Below, in pieces: positions 23,004 to 32,616 of a stretch of DNA of 37,159 nucleotides. The DNA is taken from assembly GCA_000504605.1 (NCBI GenBank), contig AZHQ01000005.1, positions 1-37,159 of the forward strand, read 5' to 3'. This stretch comes from an alpha proteobacterium SCGC AAA288-E13 (GTDB lineage: Bacteria > Pseudomonadota > Alphaproteobacteria > Pelagibacterales > Pelagibacteraceae). Below the pieces are notes generated by a model. That model was given only the letters and a program-made list of their open reading frames with translations. It was not told where the DNA came from and searched no databases. Both the position numbers and the translations under genes were made by a program. Position 1 is the stretch's first letter. Each line of letters starts with the position of its first letter.

Positions 23004-25108
23004 CTTGCAATAACTGCCAATAACAATAGAGCCACAATGTTTGTTATTTTGATCATTGGATTTATCGCTGGTCCTGCTGTATCTTTATATGGATCTCCCA
23101 CAGTATCTCCTGTTATTGCTGCTTTATGAGCATCTGAACCTTTGCCACCAAAATTCCCATCTTCGATGTATTTTTTCGCATTATCCCAAGCTCCACCACC
23201 TGCTGTCATCGAAATAGCTACAAACAATCCAGTAATAATTACCCCAAGTAACATTGCACCAACGGCAGATAATGCTGCCTCAATACCACCTATTGATAAT
23301 ATTACAAAATAAAGAACTATTGGAGATAGTACCGGTAATAAAGATGGTAAAATCATTTCTTTTATTGCACATTTGGTTAAAAGATCTACAAGTCTTTCAT
23401 AATCTGGTTTAGCTTTTTTTTTCATAATTCCGGGGATTTTTTTAAATTGCCTTCTAACTTCTATTACAACAGCTCCTCCTGCTCTTCCCACAGCTTGCAT
23501 TCCCATGGAAGCAAATAAATAAGGCAACATTCCTCCTATCAAAAGTCCTATAACAACAAAAGGATTGGATAAATCAAAATTTACAACAACATTTTCTAAT
23601 GCAGAACCCTCTACTGTAGAAAAAAATTTTATATCCTCAGTATATGCAGAAAATAAAACTAGTGCTCCCAATCCTGCTGAACCAATTGCATATCCTTTTG
23701 TTACAGCTTTTGTTGTATTTCCAACAGCATCCAAAGCATCGGTAGTTTTTCTAACTTTCTTATTTAAATTAGACATCTCTGCTATACCACCAGCATTATC
23801 AGTAACTGGACCATAAGCATCTAAGGCAACAACCATTCCAGTTAAAGCTAGCATAGATGTAACTGCTATCGCTATTCCAAATATACCCGCAATATAATTG
23901 GTAACCAGTATACCAATCACAATTATTAGTGCTGGTAAAGCAGTAGCCTCCATTGATATAGCTAGTCCTTGGATAACATTAGTGCCATGACCTGTAATTG
24001 ATGAAGAAGCAATACTTTTTACAGGTCTAAAATTTGTACCCGTGTAGTATTCTGTTATCCATATAATCAAACCAGTAATAATTAAACCAATAATACCACA
24101 TAAATATAATCCCATACCTGTAAAAGTTTTATCATAAATATAATATTCTGTGGTAAAACCAATTATATAATCTGTAATTGGATAAAGAATTATTAAAGAT
24201 AAAACTGCAGTGGCAACAAATCCTTTGTAAAGAGCGTTCATAATTTTTTTGCTTTTTCCTAATTTGACAAAAAAAGTTCCAACAATTGAACTTAATATAC
24301 ATCCAGCACCAATTGATAAAGGATAAACCATCATGTTTAAATTTCCATGAAAGAAAATTGAAGATAAAACCATTGTTGCAACAATAGTAACAGCATAAGT
24401 TTCGAATAAGTCAGCAGCCATTCCCGCGCAATCTCCAACATTATCTCCAACATTATCAGCAATCACAGCAGGATTTCTTGGATCATCTTCTGGAATACCC
24501 GCTTCTAACTTTCCAACTAAATCCGCTCCTACATCAGCACCTTTTGTAAAAATGCCTCCTCCCAATCTTGCAAAAATTGAAATTAAAGATGCTCCAAAAC
24601 CTAAAGCTATTAGTGCATTAATTAATTCTCTTTCTTCAACACCGAAAAATAATAAAATGTAGTAATAGATAGAAATTGATAATAAAGCTAATCCAGCAAC
24701 TAATAGGCCTGTAACTGCGCCAGATTTGAATGCAATAGATAAGCCTTGCGATAAACCTTTTCTTGAAGCTTCAGCTGTTCTTACATTGGCCTTGACTGAT
24801 ACTAGCATGCCAGCATAACCTGCTATTCCAGATAATAAAGCACCAATTACATATCCAATTCCTACTAAAATGCTAAAAGCAAAGGTAATGATAATTAAAA
24901 CAAATAACCCTACTATAGAAATTGTTTTATATTGTCTATTCAAATAGGCTTTGGCACCAATTTCAATTGCATCGGCCACTTCTTTCATTTTTTTATTACC
25001 TGAATCTGCAATTAATATTTGTTTACTCGTAATGTACGCATAGAGAATCGCAATAAAACCACATAAAATTATAAGTAATAAGATATTTTTAGCAAATAGA
25101 TCGTGCAT
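23000..25108 (-). CDS. hppA: membrane-bound H+-translocating pyrophosphatase
   Basis: A 702-residue, about 16-helix ion pump driven by pyrophosphate hydrolysis. The substrate site is seen at DVGADLVGK (192-200), DNVGDNVGD (218-226), [16 protein letters not shown] and the C-terminal [15 protein letters not shown]. Residue K467 in [10 protein letters not shown] occupies the position where potassium-dependent enzymes have alanine, so this one belongs to the K+-independent, proton-pumping class. It can recover energy from biosynthetic pyrophosphate as proton-motive force, useful to an oligotroph. It converges with bamE, overlapping by four bases. Confidence 0.97.
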   Translation of the reverse strand: MHDLFAKNILLLIILCGFIAILYAYITSKQILIADSGNKKMKEVADAIEIGAKAYLNRQYKTISIVGLFVLIIITFAFSILVGIGYVIGALLSGIAGYAGMLVSVKANVRTAEASRKGLSQGLSIAFKSGAVTGLLVAGLALLSISIYYYILLFFGVEERELINALIALGFGASLISIFARLGGGIFTKGADVGADLVGKLEAGIPEDDPRNPAVIADNVGDNVGDCAGMAADLFETYAVTIVATMVLSSIFFHGNLNMMVYPLSIGAGCILSSIVGTFFVKLGKSKKIMNALYKGFVATAVLSLIILYPITDYIIGFTTEYYIYDKTFTGMGLYLCGIIGLIITGLIIWITEYYTGTNFRPVKSIASSSITGHGTNVIQGLAISMEATALPALIIVIGILVTNYIAGIFGIAIAVTSMLALTGMVVALDAYGPVTDNAGGIAEMSNLNKKVRKTTDALDAVGNTTKAVTKGYAIGSAGLGALVLFSAYTEDIKFFSTVEGSALENVVVNFDLSNPFVVIGLLIGGMLPYLFASMGMQAVGRAGGAVVIEVRRQFKKIPGIMKKKAKPDYERLVDLLTKCAIKEMILPSLLPVLSPIVLYFVILSIGGIEAALSAVGAMLLGVIITGLFVAISMTAGGGAWDNAKKYIEDGNFGGKGSDAHKAAITGDTVGDPYKDTAGPAINPMIKITNIVALLLLAVIAS

Positions 25109-25184
25109 ACTTTAAAATTAGTTTATTAAAGATAAAAAAAAGAAACATGGCAAAAAAAAAAGAAAATAGCAATATTAATATAAA

Positions 25185-26126
25185 TTAAAATTTATGAATA
25201 TAACCAGGATATTTAAAGATTTTTAAACTATCATCTGCTGATTTTTTTTTAATAATTCCTACTAAAGAAACTTTTGTATGAGTAGCTCTAGAGATTTTTT
25301 TAATTAAGCTTCTCTTATTTTTACATGCTGTAAATAAAATTTGATAATCGTCACCATTTGAAATAAATTTTAACATGTCTTTTTTAATTTTTTTTAGATA
25401 GGTATGTAGATAATTAGAAATTGGAATTTTATTTACAATTATATCACTTGAAAAATTAGAATTAGATAAGATATGGCTTAAATCTTGAAAAAATCCATCA
25501 GAAATATCTATTGAAGAATTAGCAAATAAATGCATTTTTTTTGAAAAATTGCTTGGTATATTTGGATGATAAAATTTGTTTATAAAATAATCTCTATTCT
25601 TTTTATTGAGTATAATTTTTTTTTTTAGGATATTTAATCCTAAGAAAGAATCTCCAATAGTATTAGTAACATAAATGTCATCATTAAGTTTTGCTCCACT
25701 TCTAAGAATAGGAAGTCTTTTTGAATAACCAACCACTGTAAGTGTAATAGATAATTTCTCAGCTACTGTAGTATCACCGCCGGACAATAAAATTTTATAT
25801 TTTTTTTGTTCTTGCTTTAAAGCTAAACTTATTTTAGCTAGATTATTTTTTGTTAAATGTTTTTTATTACCTGAAAAAGCTATAAAATAGTATTGAGGTT
25901 TAATTCCTTTACAAATCAAATCCGATATTGAAGATCTTAAAACTTTTTTAATTATAAGACCTGGATTTTCGAAATTAAGAAAATGTGTTTTTTCAACATA
26001 CGTATCAACAGATATTCCTATTTTATTTTTGTAATCAAAAAAAATATCATCCTTTAAATTAAATGCACCTTTATTTTTTTTTGATAATTTAGAAAAATAC
26101 TTTTTTATAATCGAAAATTCATTCAC
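25185..26126 (-). CDS. thiL: thiamine-monophosphate kinase ThiL
   Basis: A 313-residue enzyme phosphorylating thiamine monophosphate to the diphosphate cofactor. Its PurM-like N-terminal half has a metal-binding pattern with ISVDTYVEKTHF (about 33-44), LRSSISDLICKG (63-74), LSGGDTT (114-120) and an R..GAK.ND segment. The C-terminal half has SIDISDGFFQDL and the substrate loop FISNGDDYQILFT. The residues differ somewhat from well-studied homologues but the order is right. It follows nusB by four bases, the nusB-thiL order common in bacteria. Confidence 0.9.
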   Translation of the reverse strand: MNEFSIIKKYFSKLSKKNKGAFNLKDDIFFDYKNKIGISVDTYVEKTHFLNFENPGLIIKKVLRSSISDLICKGIKPQYYFIAFSGNKKHLTKNNLAKISLALKQEQKKYKILLSGGDTTVAEKLSITLTVVGYSKRLPILRSGAKLNDDIYVTNTIGDSFLGLNILKKKIILNKKNRDYFINKFYHPNIPSNFSKKMHLFANSSIDISDGFFQDLSHILSNSNFSSDIIVNKIPISNYLHTYLKKIKKDMLKFISNGDDYQILFTACKNKRSLIKKISRATHTKVSLVGIIKKKSADDSLKIFKYPGYIHKF

Positions 26127-26130
26127 TTTC

Positions 26131-26520
26131 TTATCTTATTTTCTTTGAGATTTTATCCATCATTGCATTTAGAAAACCTTTTTGACTTTGTCCTAAAAAA
26201 TATTTAGAAGAATTTAAATATTCATTAATAATAATATTTATTGATGTTTGCGGACGATAAAGTAGTTCAAATATAGCGGCATGTAAAAAAATAATTAACA
26301 AAGTATCTGTTCTATTTATATTAATATCTTTACTCAAGTGTTTTTCAATTATTTTGTTTATTAATTCTTTTCTTTCCAGAGTGCCAAAAACAATATCTTT
26401 AATAAATTTTTTATATCTGTGTTTTCTAAATTCTATTTTTTCAACTTTGTTGATGTATTGACTGTATAATTTTTGAATTATTACTACTCTCGGGTTACTT
26501 GAATGAACATCTTTATCCAT
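26131..26520 (-). CDS. nusB: transcription antitermination factor NusB
   Basis: A 129-residue all-helical protein with NusB landmarks: RVVIIQKLYSQY at the start, RTDTLLIIFLHAAIFELLYRPQTSINIIINEYLNSSKYF type segments around residues 70-110, and KGFLNAMMDKISKKI at the end. It binds boxA RNA with NusE to support rRNA antitermination. The start lies inside the frameshift-corrected 3' end of ribH, the usual ribH-nusB coupling. Confidence 0.9.
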   Translation of the reverse strand: MDKDVHSSNPRVVIIQKLYSQYINKVEKIEFRKHRYKKFIKDIVFGTLERKELINKIIEKHLSKDININRTDTLLIIFLHAAIFELLYRPQTSINIIINEYLNSSKYFLGQSQKGFLNAMMDKISKKIR

Positions 26521-26930
26521 TATTAAATGTTTTTAATACAGATAAAACTGCATTGACAGCTTCACCACCCTTATCGTTTTTTTTTATAATTAGCTCTATT
26601 AATTGCTTGTTTTTGATTAAAACAGGTTAAAATTCCATTTCCAATTGGCTTTTTATATTTTATTGAAAGTTCCATTATTGACTGCGTCACGGATGAGCAA
26701 ATTAGATCAAAATTTTTAGTTTTTCCTTTAATTACACAGCCAAGCGCAATAATTGCATCATATTTAGTAATTATCTTTGAAATTACTACCGGAATTTCAA
26801 GAGTACCTTTAATTTTAAAAATTTTATAAGAAGCTTCTTTATTTTTTTTTAGAGTATTTATAGCTCCCTTTAAAAGCATTTTGCTAATGTTAGGATAATA
26901 TTCTGATAGTATTATAGATATTTTCATCAA
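26513..26930 (-). CDS. ribH: lumazine synthase (RibH), frameshifted near the C-terminus
   Basis: The enzyme condenses 5-amino-ribitylamino-uracil with dihydroxybutanone phosphate. As read, the frame stops at 26571 after 119 residues (RANYKKKR). Deleting one A of the nine-A tract (26577-26585, T on the plus strand) restores KKNDKGGEAVNAVLSVLK and a stop at 26513, giving 138 residues with the complete last helix. Conserved parts include GTLEIPVV (42-49) and ALGCVIKGKT (62-71), but the position of the usual catalytic histidine is N73 (TKNFD). The start overlaps ribBA by four bases. This may be an assembly error, a slippage-rescued gene or early decay. Confidence 0.85.
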
Positions 26931-28027
26931 ATTAATTCTTGTTTTGTAATTCTTATGCCATATCCATCTAATCCAATAACTTTCTTTTTAGAACTTGTAA
27001 CCAATATCATTTTTTTAATATTTAAAGACTTAATAATTTGTGCACCTATTCCATAGTTTTTAATAAGTTTATCGTTCCCGCTTTTATAAAATTTCCTATC
27101 ATTATAATTTTTTAAGGTTTCTGAAACTGATTGAAGATTTGTATCTCTTATAAATATCAATACGCAATCTTTATAATTTTTGAAATATTTAATTGTTTGA
27201 TTAAATGAAGTTGGCAATTTTTCGCTCAATAAGTAATTTTTTACAATGTTAGATGATATCACTCTTAATCTTGGATTTTTATTTCTATTTAAACTACCTT
27301 TAATCAAAGCAAAATGTTCGGATCCATCAAGTAAATTTTCAAAAATTTTAATATTATAGGTTTGTTTATTAATATTAATAGTTGAAGACTTTTTAAACTT
27401 TATTAATTTCTCACGGGATAAACGATAAGCTATTAGATCATCAATTTTTCCTACTTTTAATTTATGTTTTTTGGCAAACTTAAATATTTGTTTCCCTTTA
27501 GCCATTGAGCCATTTTCATTCATAATTTCACATATAACAGCGGATGATCCACATTTTGCTAAATTAGATATATCAACTGATGCCTCAGTGTGACCTGCTC
27601 TTACTAAAACTCCTCCATCTTTTGAAATTAAAGGGAAAACATGACCAGGTATGACAATATCTTTTCGAGAAACATTTTTTTTTATTGCCGCTCTTATAGT
27701 GCAAGATCTATCCTGAGCTGATATTCCAGTTGTAATATTTTTTGCAGCATCAATTGAAACAGTAAATGCAGTAGTAGTTCTTGATTGATTTGTCGGAGAC
27801 ATAAGTTGAAGTTTTAATTTTTTGACCTGTTTTGAATTTAACGCTAAGCAAATAAGGCCTCTACCATATTTCGCCATAAAATTAATAACTTTAGCATTAA
27901 CTTTAGAACCAGAAATAATAAGATCTCCTTCGTTCTCCCTCTGTTCATCATCTACAAGAATGATCATTTTACCTTTTTTTGCATCATTAATTATTTTTTG
28001 TATTGAAGAAAATTTATTTTTTTTCAT
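26927..28027 (-). CDS. ribB: 3,4-dihydroxy-2-butanone 4-phosphate synthase with degenerate RibA-like domain
   Basis: A 366-residue protein. Residues 1-205 are a complete DHBP synthase: DDEQRENEGDL (26-36) holds the metal and substrate acids, and SAQDRSCTIRAA, PGHVFPL and RAGHTEASVDI follow. Residues about 212-366 align in position with GTP cyclohydrolase II, but the three zinc cysteines and the RDCG-like catalytic stretch are missing, so only the DHBP synthase activity is expected (the RibBX type). It overlaps ribE by 14 bases and ribH by four, so the rib genes are translated together. An active GTP cyclohydrolase II must come from elsewhere. Confidence 0.9.
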   Translation of the reverse strand: MKKNKFSSIQKIINDAKKGKMIILVDDEQRENEGDLIISGSKVNAKVINFMAKYGRGLICLALNSKQVKKLKLQLMSPTNQSRTTTAFTVSIDAAKNITTGISAQDRSCTIRAAIKKNVSRKDIVIPGHVFPLISKDGGVLVRAGHTEASVDISNLAKCGSSAVICEIMNENGSMAKGKQIFKFAKKHKLKVGKIDDLIAYRLSREKLIKFKKSSTININKQTYNIKIFENLLDGSEHFALIKGSLNRNKNPRLRVISSNIVKNYLLSEKLPTSFNQTIKYFKNYKDCVLIFIRDTNLQSVSETLKNYNDRKFYKSGNDKLIKNYGIGAQIIKSLNIKKMILVTSSKKKVIGLDGYGIRITKQELI

Positions 28028-28607
28028 TTATAAAATTTTTTATATATTTTGATAAAATATCAATTTCTACATTAACAATATGTCTATTTTTTAAATAGAT
28101 TAAATTAGTTAATTTTAATGTATGAGGTATTATTGAAACTTCAAAGCTATTTTTTTTAATTTTAGAAATAGTTAAAGACACTCCATTAATAGTTATTGAT
28201 GCTTTTTCAATCAGATATTTAATAAATTTTTTTTTTAGTTTAAATTCTATGATCGATGATTTATCTATTATTTGAATTCGATTTACTACAGCTATTGTAT
28301 CAACATGTCCTTGGACATAATGTCCTGAAACTTTATCGCTAAATTCTAAAGGTTTTTCTAGATTTATTGTATCTCCTATTTTAATAGATTTAAATTTTGT
28401 TCTAGAAATAGTTTCTTTTGAAATATAAAATTTGGAAATATTCTTTTTAAAAGATTCTAAAGTTAGGCAAACACCATCGCATGATATTGATGATCCATTT
28501 TCTTTTTTTTTAAATTTAATATCAGATTTTATTGATAACTCTATTCCCTTATTTTGATTATTTAGTACACTAACTTTTCCCGTATGTTGTATAATTCCAT
28601 TAAACAT
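28014..28607 (-). CDS. ribE: riboflavin synthase alpha chain
   Basis: A 197-residue enzyme that dismutates two lumazine molecules to riboflavin. It has two similar beta barrels: repeat one with [12 protein letters not shown] and SCDGVCLTLESF (conserved S-x-D/N-G-x-C-L-T), repeat two with GHYVQGHVDTIA and TINGVSLTISKI. The usual MFTGI start reads MFNGI here. It overlaps ribD by eight bases and ribB by 14, in the order ribD-ribE-ribBA-ribH. Confidence 0.94.
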   Translation of the reverse strand: MFNGIIQHTGKVSVLNNQNKGIELSIKSDIKFKKKENGSSISCDGVCLTLESFKKNISKFYISKETISRTKFKSIKIGDTINLEKPLEFSDKVSGHYVQGHVDTIAVVNRIQIIDKSSIIEFKLKKKFIKYLIEKASITINGVSLTISKIKKNSFEVSIIPHTLKLTNLIYLKNRHIVNVEIDILSKYIKNFINEKK

Positions 28608-29721
28608 ATGTTTTTAAATGATAGTGATATAATTTATCTCCGTGCAAGTTTGTTTTAACTTCTTTTCTTAATATTTTTTTATTCTCAATTTTATTTATCA
28701 AATTCCTAATATTAATTTTACCATTTTGTTTGATAGTAACATTTGATTTAAACCAGAAAAAATCATCTATTAAGTTCATTCTTAAAAAGTTCTGTGTTAA
28801 TTTTTTTCCACCTTCAATTAATATTCTTGAAATTCTATTTTTATATATGACAGACAAAACATTAATCAAATTAAATTCATTTTTTTCATTCAATGATAAC
28901 TTTATTAACTTAATTTTTCTTAACTTAAGTATTTTAATCTTATTATTGTTTCCCTTATTATAAAAAATAATTGTTTTATATTTTTTTGATGTTCTAACTA
29001 TTCTTGAGTTTAATGGGATTTTTAACGATTTATCTAAAATGATTCTTGCTGGTGAATATTTTTCGAGTCCATTAGTTCTACAATTTAAAAGAGGATTATC
29101 GTTTATGAGAGTGTTATAACTTATCAGAATTCCGTTATTTTGATATCTTAATAAATGAGAAGCCTTTTGAGAATAATCGTTAGTAATATTTTTACTAATT
29201 ATATTCTTGATAAAATAATCTTTTGAAGTAGCTATTTTACAGGTTACGAATGGTAATTTGTTTAATATATTTTTGTTATAATAACTATAAAATTTTTTGA
29301 TTTTATTTTTTAGAATACCATTATTTACAAAAATATTTTTTTTTCTTAAAATTATTTTGCTTTTTTTAGCAGTCCTATTATCTAAATCATAAGTTGAAAA
29401 ATAAACCTTTTTAATTTTTGATCGTATTATGGAATATACACAAGGTGGTGTTAATCCATAATGGACACATGGCTCAAGAGTAACATATAAATCATTTCCT
29501 TTATAATTAGATTTTCTAGAATGAATTGCGTTATATTCTGCATGAGGTCTTCCATTAAAACTTGTTCTACCTAGACTAATTATATTATCATTATTTGTAA
29601 TTACACAACCAACAGAAGGATTGATGCCAGTATTTCCAAGGGATTTTCTTGCCTGTAAAAAAGCAAGATGCATAAAAAATTCTTTTTTTAAAAATTCAAT
29701 ATTATTTTTTATTGTAGACAT
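28600..29721 (-). CDS. ribD: bifunctional pyrimidine deaminase/reductase RibD
   Basis: A 373-residue enzyme performing the second and third steps of riboflavin synthesis. The deaminase domain (about 17-150) shows the zinc site HAE (60-62), EPC (83-85) and TPPC (91-94) within [13 protein letters not shown]. The reductase domain (about 155-370) has a [19 protein letters not shown] segment and [15 protein letters not shown]. The chosen ATG overlaps nrdR by 20 bases. M17 just before the conserved [12 protein letters not shown] is an alternative start that would leave a 28-base gap. Confidence 0.93.
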   Translation of the reverse strand: MSTIKNNIEFLKKEFFMHLAFLQARKSLGNTGINPSVGCVITNNDNIISLGRTSFNGRPHAEYNAIHSRKSNYKGNDLYVTLEPCVHYGLTPPCVYSIIRSKIKKVYFSTYDLDNRTAKKSKIILRKKNIFVNNGILKNKIKKFYSYYNKNILNKLPFVTCKIATSKDYFIKNIISKNITNDYSQKASHLLRYQNNGILISYNTLINDNPLLNCRTNGLEKYSPARIILDKSLKIPLNSRIVRTSKKYKTIIFYNKGNNNKIKILKLRKIKLIKLSLNEKNEFNLINVLSVIYKNRISRILIEGGKKLTQNFLRMNLIDDFFWFKSNVTIKQNGKINIRNLINKIENKKILRKEVKTNLHGDKLYHYHLKTYV

Positions 29722-30166
29722 CTAATTTGTCCACAAACTGTTCGAAATCTTTTACTTCTCTAAAATTTCTGTAGACAGATGCAAACCTAACATAAGCAAC
29801 GGGGTCAAGTTCTCTAAGTCCATCCATAACTATTTTTCCAATCACATTAGATGCAATTTCTGACTGACCCATTTCCTCCAAATTTCTTGAGATGTTAGAA
29901 ACAAATTTTTCAATAGTCTCTGTATCAATAGGTCTTTTTTTAAGAGCTATGAATATCGATTTTGCTAATTTCTCCCTATCAAAAGAAGATTTTCTGCCAT
30001 TTTTTTTTACAACTGTTAATTCTCTAAATTGAACTCTTTCAAATGTTGTAAATCTTTCTTTTCTTTCACACTCGCATATTCTTCTTCTTCTTATTGCGGT
30101 GCCATCTTCTGTAGGCCGAGAGTCAACCACCGAAGTATCACGTTCTTTACAAAAAGGACAAAGCAT
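29702..30166 (-). CDS. nrdR: transcriptional repressor NrdR
   Basis: A 154-residue repressor of ribonucleotide reductase genes that senses ATP/dATP. The N-terminal zinc ribbon begins MLCPFC (C3, C6) and the second knuckle is [18 protein letters not shown] (C31, C33), a C-x-C in place of the normal C-x2-C with an added residue before RFTTFE. The ATP-cone domain (about 48-137) has [16 protein letters not shown] and [15 protein letters not shown]. The rest is canonical. The glyA stop lies two bases before its start, and the glyA-nrdR-ribD order is common in Alphaproteobacteria. Confidence 0.95.
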   Translation of the reverse strand: MLCPFCKERDTSVVDSRPTEDGTAIRRRRICECERKERFTTFERVQFRELTVVKKNGRKSSFDREKLAKSIFIALKKRPIDTETIEKFVSNISRNLEEMGQSEIASNVIGKIVMDGLRELDPVAYVRFASVYRNFREVKDFEQFVDKLDVYNKK

Positions 30167-30168
30167 AA

Positions 30169-31485
30169 TTAGTTACTTTTTAAATGATTATAAATAGGAA
30201 ATGAAGTGCAAAGTTTTATTACTTCTTCCTTTACTTCTTTTTCAATTTTGCTGATATTATTTGGATTTTTTGATAAACCAACTATAACTTTCGTTATAAA
30301 CTCTCCAACTTTTTTAAACTCATTTAATCCAAATCCTCTCGTTGTAGCAGCTGGAGTACCTAGCCTTATACCAGATGTTATTGTTGGTTTTTCTGTATCA
30401 AAGGGAATTCCATTTTTATTGCAGGTAATGTTGGCTCTTCCTAAGCTGGATTCAGCATCTTTTCCAGTAACTTTGAAAGGTCTTAAATCAACTAACATTA
30501 AATGAGTATCAGTACCACCTGAAAAAATTGTAAAACCATTATTTTTTAACGTTTCAGATAATATTTTTGCATTTTCAATAACCGATTTAATATAAATTTT
30601 ATAATTATCTTGCAAAGCTTCGTGAAAACAGACTGCTTTTGCAGCAATAATATGCATTAAAGGTCCACCTTGATACCCCGGAAAAACTGCCGAATTAATT
30701 TTTTTAATTATATCTTCTCTATTAGTTAAAATAATTCCACCTCTTCCACCTCTCAAAACTTTATGAGTTGTTGAAGTAACTACATCAGCAAATTTTATGG
30801 GATTAGGATGAGCTCCTCCAGCAACTAATCCTGCGAAATGAGCCATATCAACTAAAAGATATGCACCAACTTTGGTTGCAATATCTTTAAATTTTTTGAA
30901 ATCAATAATTCTAGAATATGCACTGCCGCCAGCAATTATAAGTTTAGGTTTATTTACTTTTGATATCTCTTCTACTTTATCGTAGTCAATCAATCCTGTT
31001 ACTTTATCAACATCATAATGAATTGATTGAAACCACTTGCCGGACAAAGAAACCTTTGCTCCATGTGTTAAATGTCCACCTGAATTTAGACTCATGCCAA
31101 GTATTGTGTCTCCTGGACTTAAAAGAGCTAGATATACAGCTCCGTTAGCCTGCGCCCCTGAGTGAGGTTGAACGTTGGCAAATTTACAATCAAATAATTT
31201 TGTTACCCTTTCTATTGCTAAATTTTCAGCAATATCTACGTATTCACATCCACCGTAATATCTTCTAGAAGAATATCCTTCAGCATATTTATTAGTCATA
31301 ATTGATCCTTGAGCATCTAATACTGCTTTGGATACAATATTTTCTGATGCAATTAATTCGATATGCTCTTGTTGTCTTTGTAACTCAAGATTAATAGAAT
31401 TATATATTTCAGTATCAGTAGTAGATAAATCACCTTCAAAGAAGTTCTGATAATTTTCTGAAGTATATTTTGTTAATTTAGACAT
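30169..31485 (-). CDS. glyA: serine hydroxymethyltransferase
   Basis: A 438-residue PLP enzyme interconverting serine and glycine while loading tetrahydrofolate with one-carbon units. Family marks are [11 protein letters not shown] (42-52), [15 protein letters not shown] (65-79), [11 protein letters not shown] (108-118), [13 protein letters not shown] (212-224) and the cofactor lysine K242 in [12 protein letters not shown]. The length and N-terminus are normal. No glycine riboswitch is seen in the nine bases between it and rpiB. Confidence 0.97.
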   Translation of the reverse strand: MSKLTKYTSENYQNFFEGDLSTTDTEIYNSINLELQRQQEHIELIASENIVSKAVLDAQGSIMTNKYAEGYSSRRYYGGCEYVDIAENLAIERVTKLFDCKFANVQPHSGAQANGAVYLALLSPGDTILGMSLNSGGHLTHGAKVSLSGKWFQSIHYDVDKVTGLIDYDKVEEISKVNKPKLIIAGGSAYSRIIDFKKFKDIATKVGAYLLVDMAHFAGLVAGGAHPNPIKFADVVTSTTHKVLRGGRGGIILTNREDIIKKINSAVFPGYQGGPLMHIIAAKAVCFHEALQDNYKIYIKSVIENAKILSETLKNNGFTIFSGGTDTHLMLVDLRPFKVTGKDAESSLGRANITCNKNGIPFDTEKPTITSGIRLGTPAATTRGFGLNEFKKVGEFITKVIVGLSKNPNNISKIEKEVKEEVIKLCTSFPIYNHLKSN

Positions 31486-31494
31486 TTTATAAAT

Positions 31495-31920
31495 TTATAT
31501 TTTTTTTATTCTTTTTGTATGACGTCCGCCTTCAAATTTTGTATTCAAAAAAGTGTTAATACATTTAAGAGCAACACTTTTCTTTGTCAATCTTGAGCCA
31601 AGTGTAATAATATTAGCATTATTATGCAATCTCGATAATTTAGCTGATTTTTGATTATAACAGAGGGCAGCTCTAACATTTTTATATCTATTTGCTGTCA
31701 TTTCCATTCCTATGCCAGATCCACAAACAAGAACGCCTGTTAATTTTTTATTAAGATTAATTTTTTTAGATAATTTATGAGCGTAATCAGGATAATCAAC
31801 ATTTACTAATTTGGAAGGACCCAAGTCTATGATTTTTATTTTTTTCTTTGATAGGAATTTTTTAATAATTTCCTTAAGTTTAAATCCTGCATGATCTGAA
31901 GCAATTAAAATTTTTCTCAA
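31495..31920 (-). CDS. rpiB: ribose-5-phosphate isomerase B
   Basis: A 141-residue RpiB/LacA-B type isomerase interconverting ribose 5-phosphate and ribulose 5-phosphate. Diagnostic segments are IASDHAGFKLKE (6-17), DYPDYAHKL (42-50), and the catalytic cysteine C66 in VCGSGIGM. GSRLTKK near the end completes the fold. It starts the minus-strand run rpiB-glyA-nrdR-rib and supplies ribulose 5-phosphate, the direct substrate of RibB three genes later. Confidence 0.95.
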   Translation of the reverse strand: MRKILIASDHAGFKLKEIIKKFLSKKKIKIIDLGPSKLVNVDYPDYAHKLSKKINLNKKLTGVLVCGSGIGMEMTANRYKNVRAALCYNQKSAKLSRLHNNANIITLGSRLTKKSVALKCINTFLNTKFEGGRHTKRIKKI

Positions 31921-31930
31921 GTGAATAGTG

Positions 31931-32515
31931 TTAGTTAAATTTATAATTTAAAACACACGCAACTAAATGGATTCTACTTTCCTCTCCACCATTAAAGGCA
32001 TTATGATATTTAGTATTATTTGTAATCCACACTGATCCATCAGCAGGTAAATGTTTTGCAACATTTTCTATAACCATTATTGATCCAGGATTTGTAATAA
32101 TGGGTATGTGTAATCTAGGTTCTGGATCTCTATGCCAACTTAAAGTTGATCTTGGTTCTTTAAGTAAAATTCTAACTCTTCCTAATTTAAATTTTTTTGA
32201 AAGAGTATCATAAACTTTTTTAAAATAAGTATTTTCAAACTCTTTAACAAATTCAGTGTATGCTTCTTCGTTAATTTGTTTGTCTCGCAACACTTCTTTT
32301 CCTGAACTATCGGGTTTCGTCCAAAAAACACCTCTGACATTTTTTCCTTTGGTGGACTCTGGATTACCTGGTATTTGATTTAAGGAAATTCCTCCAAAAT
32401 GACTAATACCTCCAGCATCATCAAAACCCTTTTGTTCGCGTACTTGTTTAAGTGCCTGTCTAAGCTTGATAATGTCAAATTTTATATCTTCTTGCTTTTG
32501 AAAATCATTAAACAT
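31931..32515 (-). CDS. aspartyl/asparaginyl beta-hydroxylase-like 2-oxoglutarate/Fe(II) dioxygenase
   Basis: A 194-residue protein with a double-stranded beta-helix core of the AspH/cupin kind. Candidate iron ligands are H128 and D130 in SWHRDPEPRLH and H173 in SRIHLV, and H136 lies in the RLHIPI strand typical of AspH-like enzymes. The 2-oxoglutarate-binding basic residue would be R171. I prefer the ATG at 32515 (MFNDFQ). An ATG at 32557 would add 14 residues with no conserved look and lie closer to the hemB promoter. Substrate unknown. It is divergent from hemB and precedes rpiB on the same strand by ten bases. Confidence 0.7.
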   Translation of the reverse strand: MFNDFQKQEDIKFDIIKLRQALKQVREQKGFDDAGGISHFGGISLNQIPGNPESTKGKNVRGVFWTKPDSSGKEVLRDKQINEEAYTEFVKEFENTYFKKVYDTLSKKFKLGRVRILLKEPRSTLSWHRDPEPRLHIPIITNPGSIMVIENVAKHLPADGSVWITNNTKYHNAFNGGEESRIHLVACVLNYKFN

Positions 32516-32616
32516 AAAAATTATACAATAATTTAATAAATATCTTATATAAGACAATAATATACATTACTTTTGTCGCATTATTTATAATAAAATAATA
32601 AATAATAACTAGAAAA

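Noticed and set aside
23565..23816. Open frame antisense to hppA
   Set aside because: It lies wholly inside a strongly conserved pyrophosphatase and its residues show no domain or composition of their own; it is a shadow frame. The same applies to antisense frames inside glyA, ribBA, plsX, metY and glpX.
31486..31600. Glycine riboswitch upstream of glyA
   Set aside because: Only nine bases separate glyA from rpiB and no glycine aptamer motif is seen.
32516..32557. Upstream ATG of the AspH-like gene
   Set aside because: The extra 14 residues look like noncoding A/T sequence and show no family similarity.
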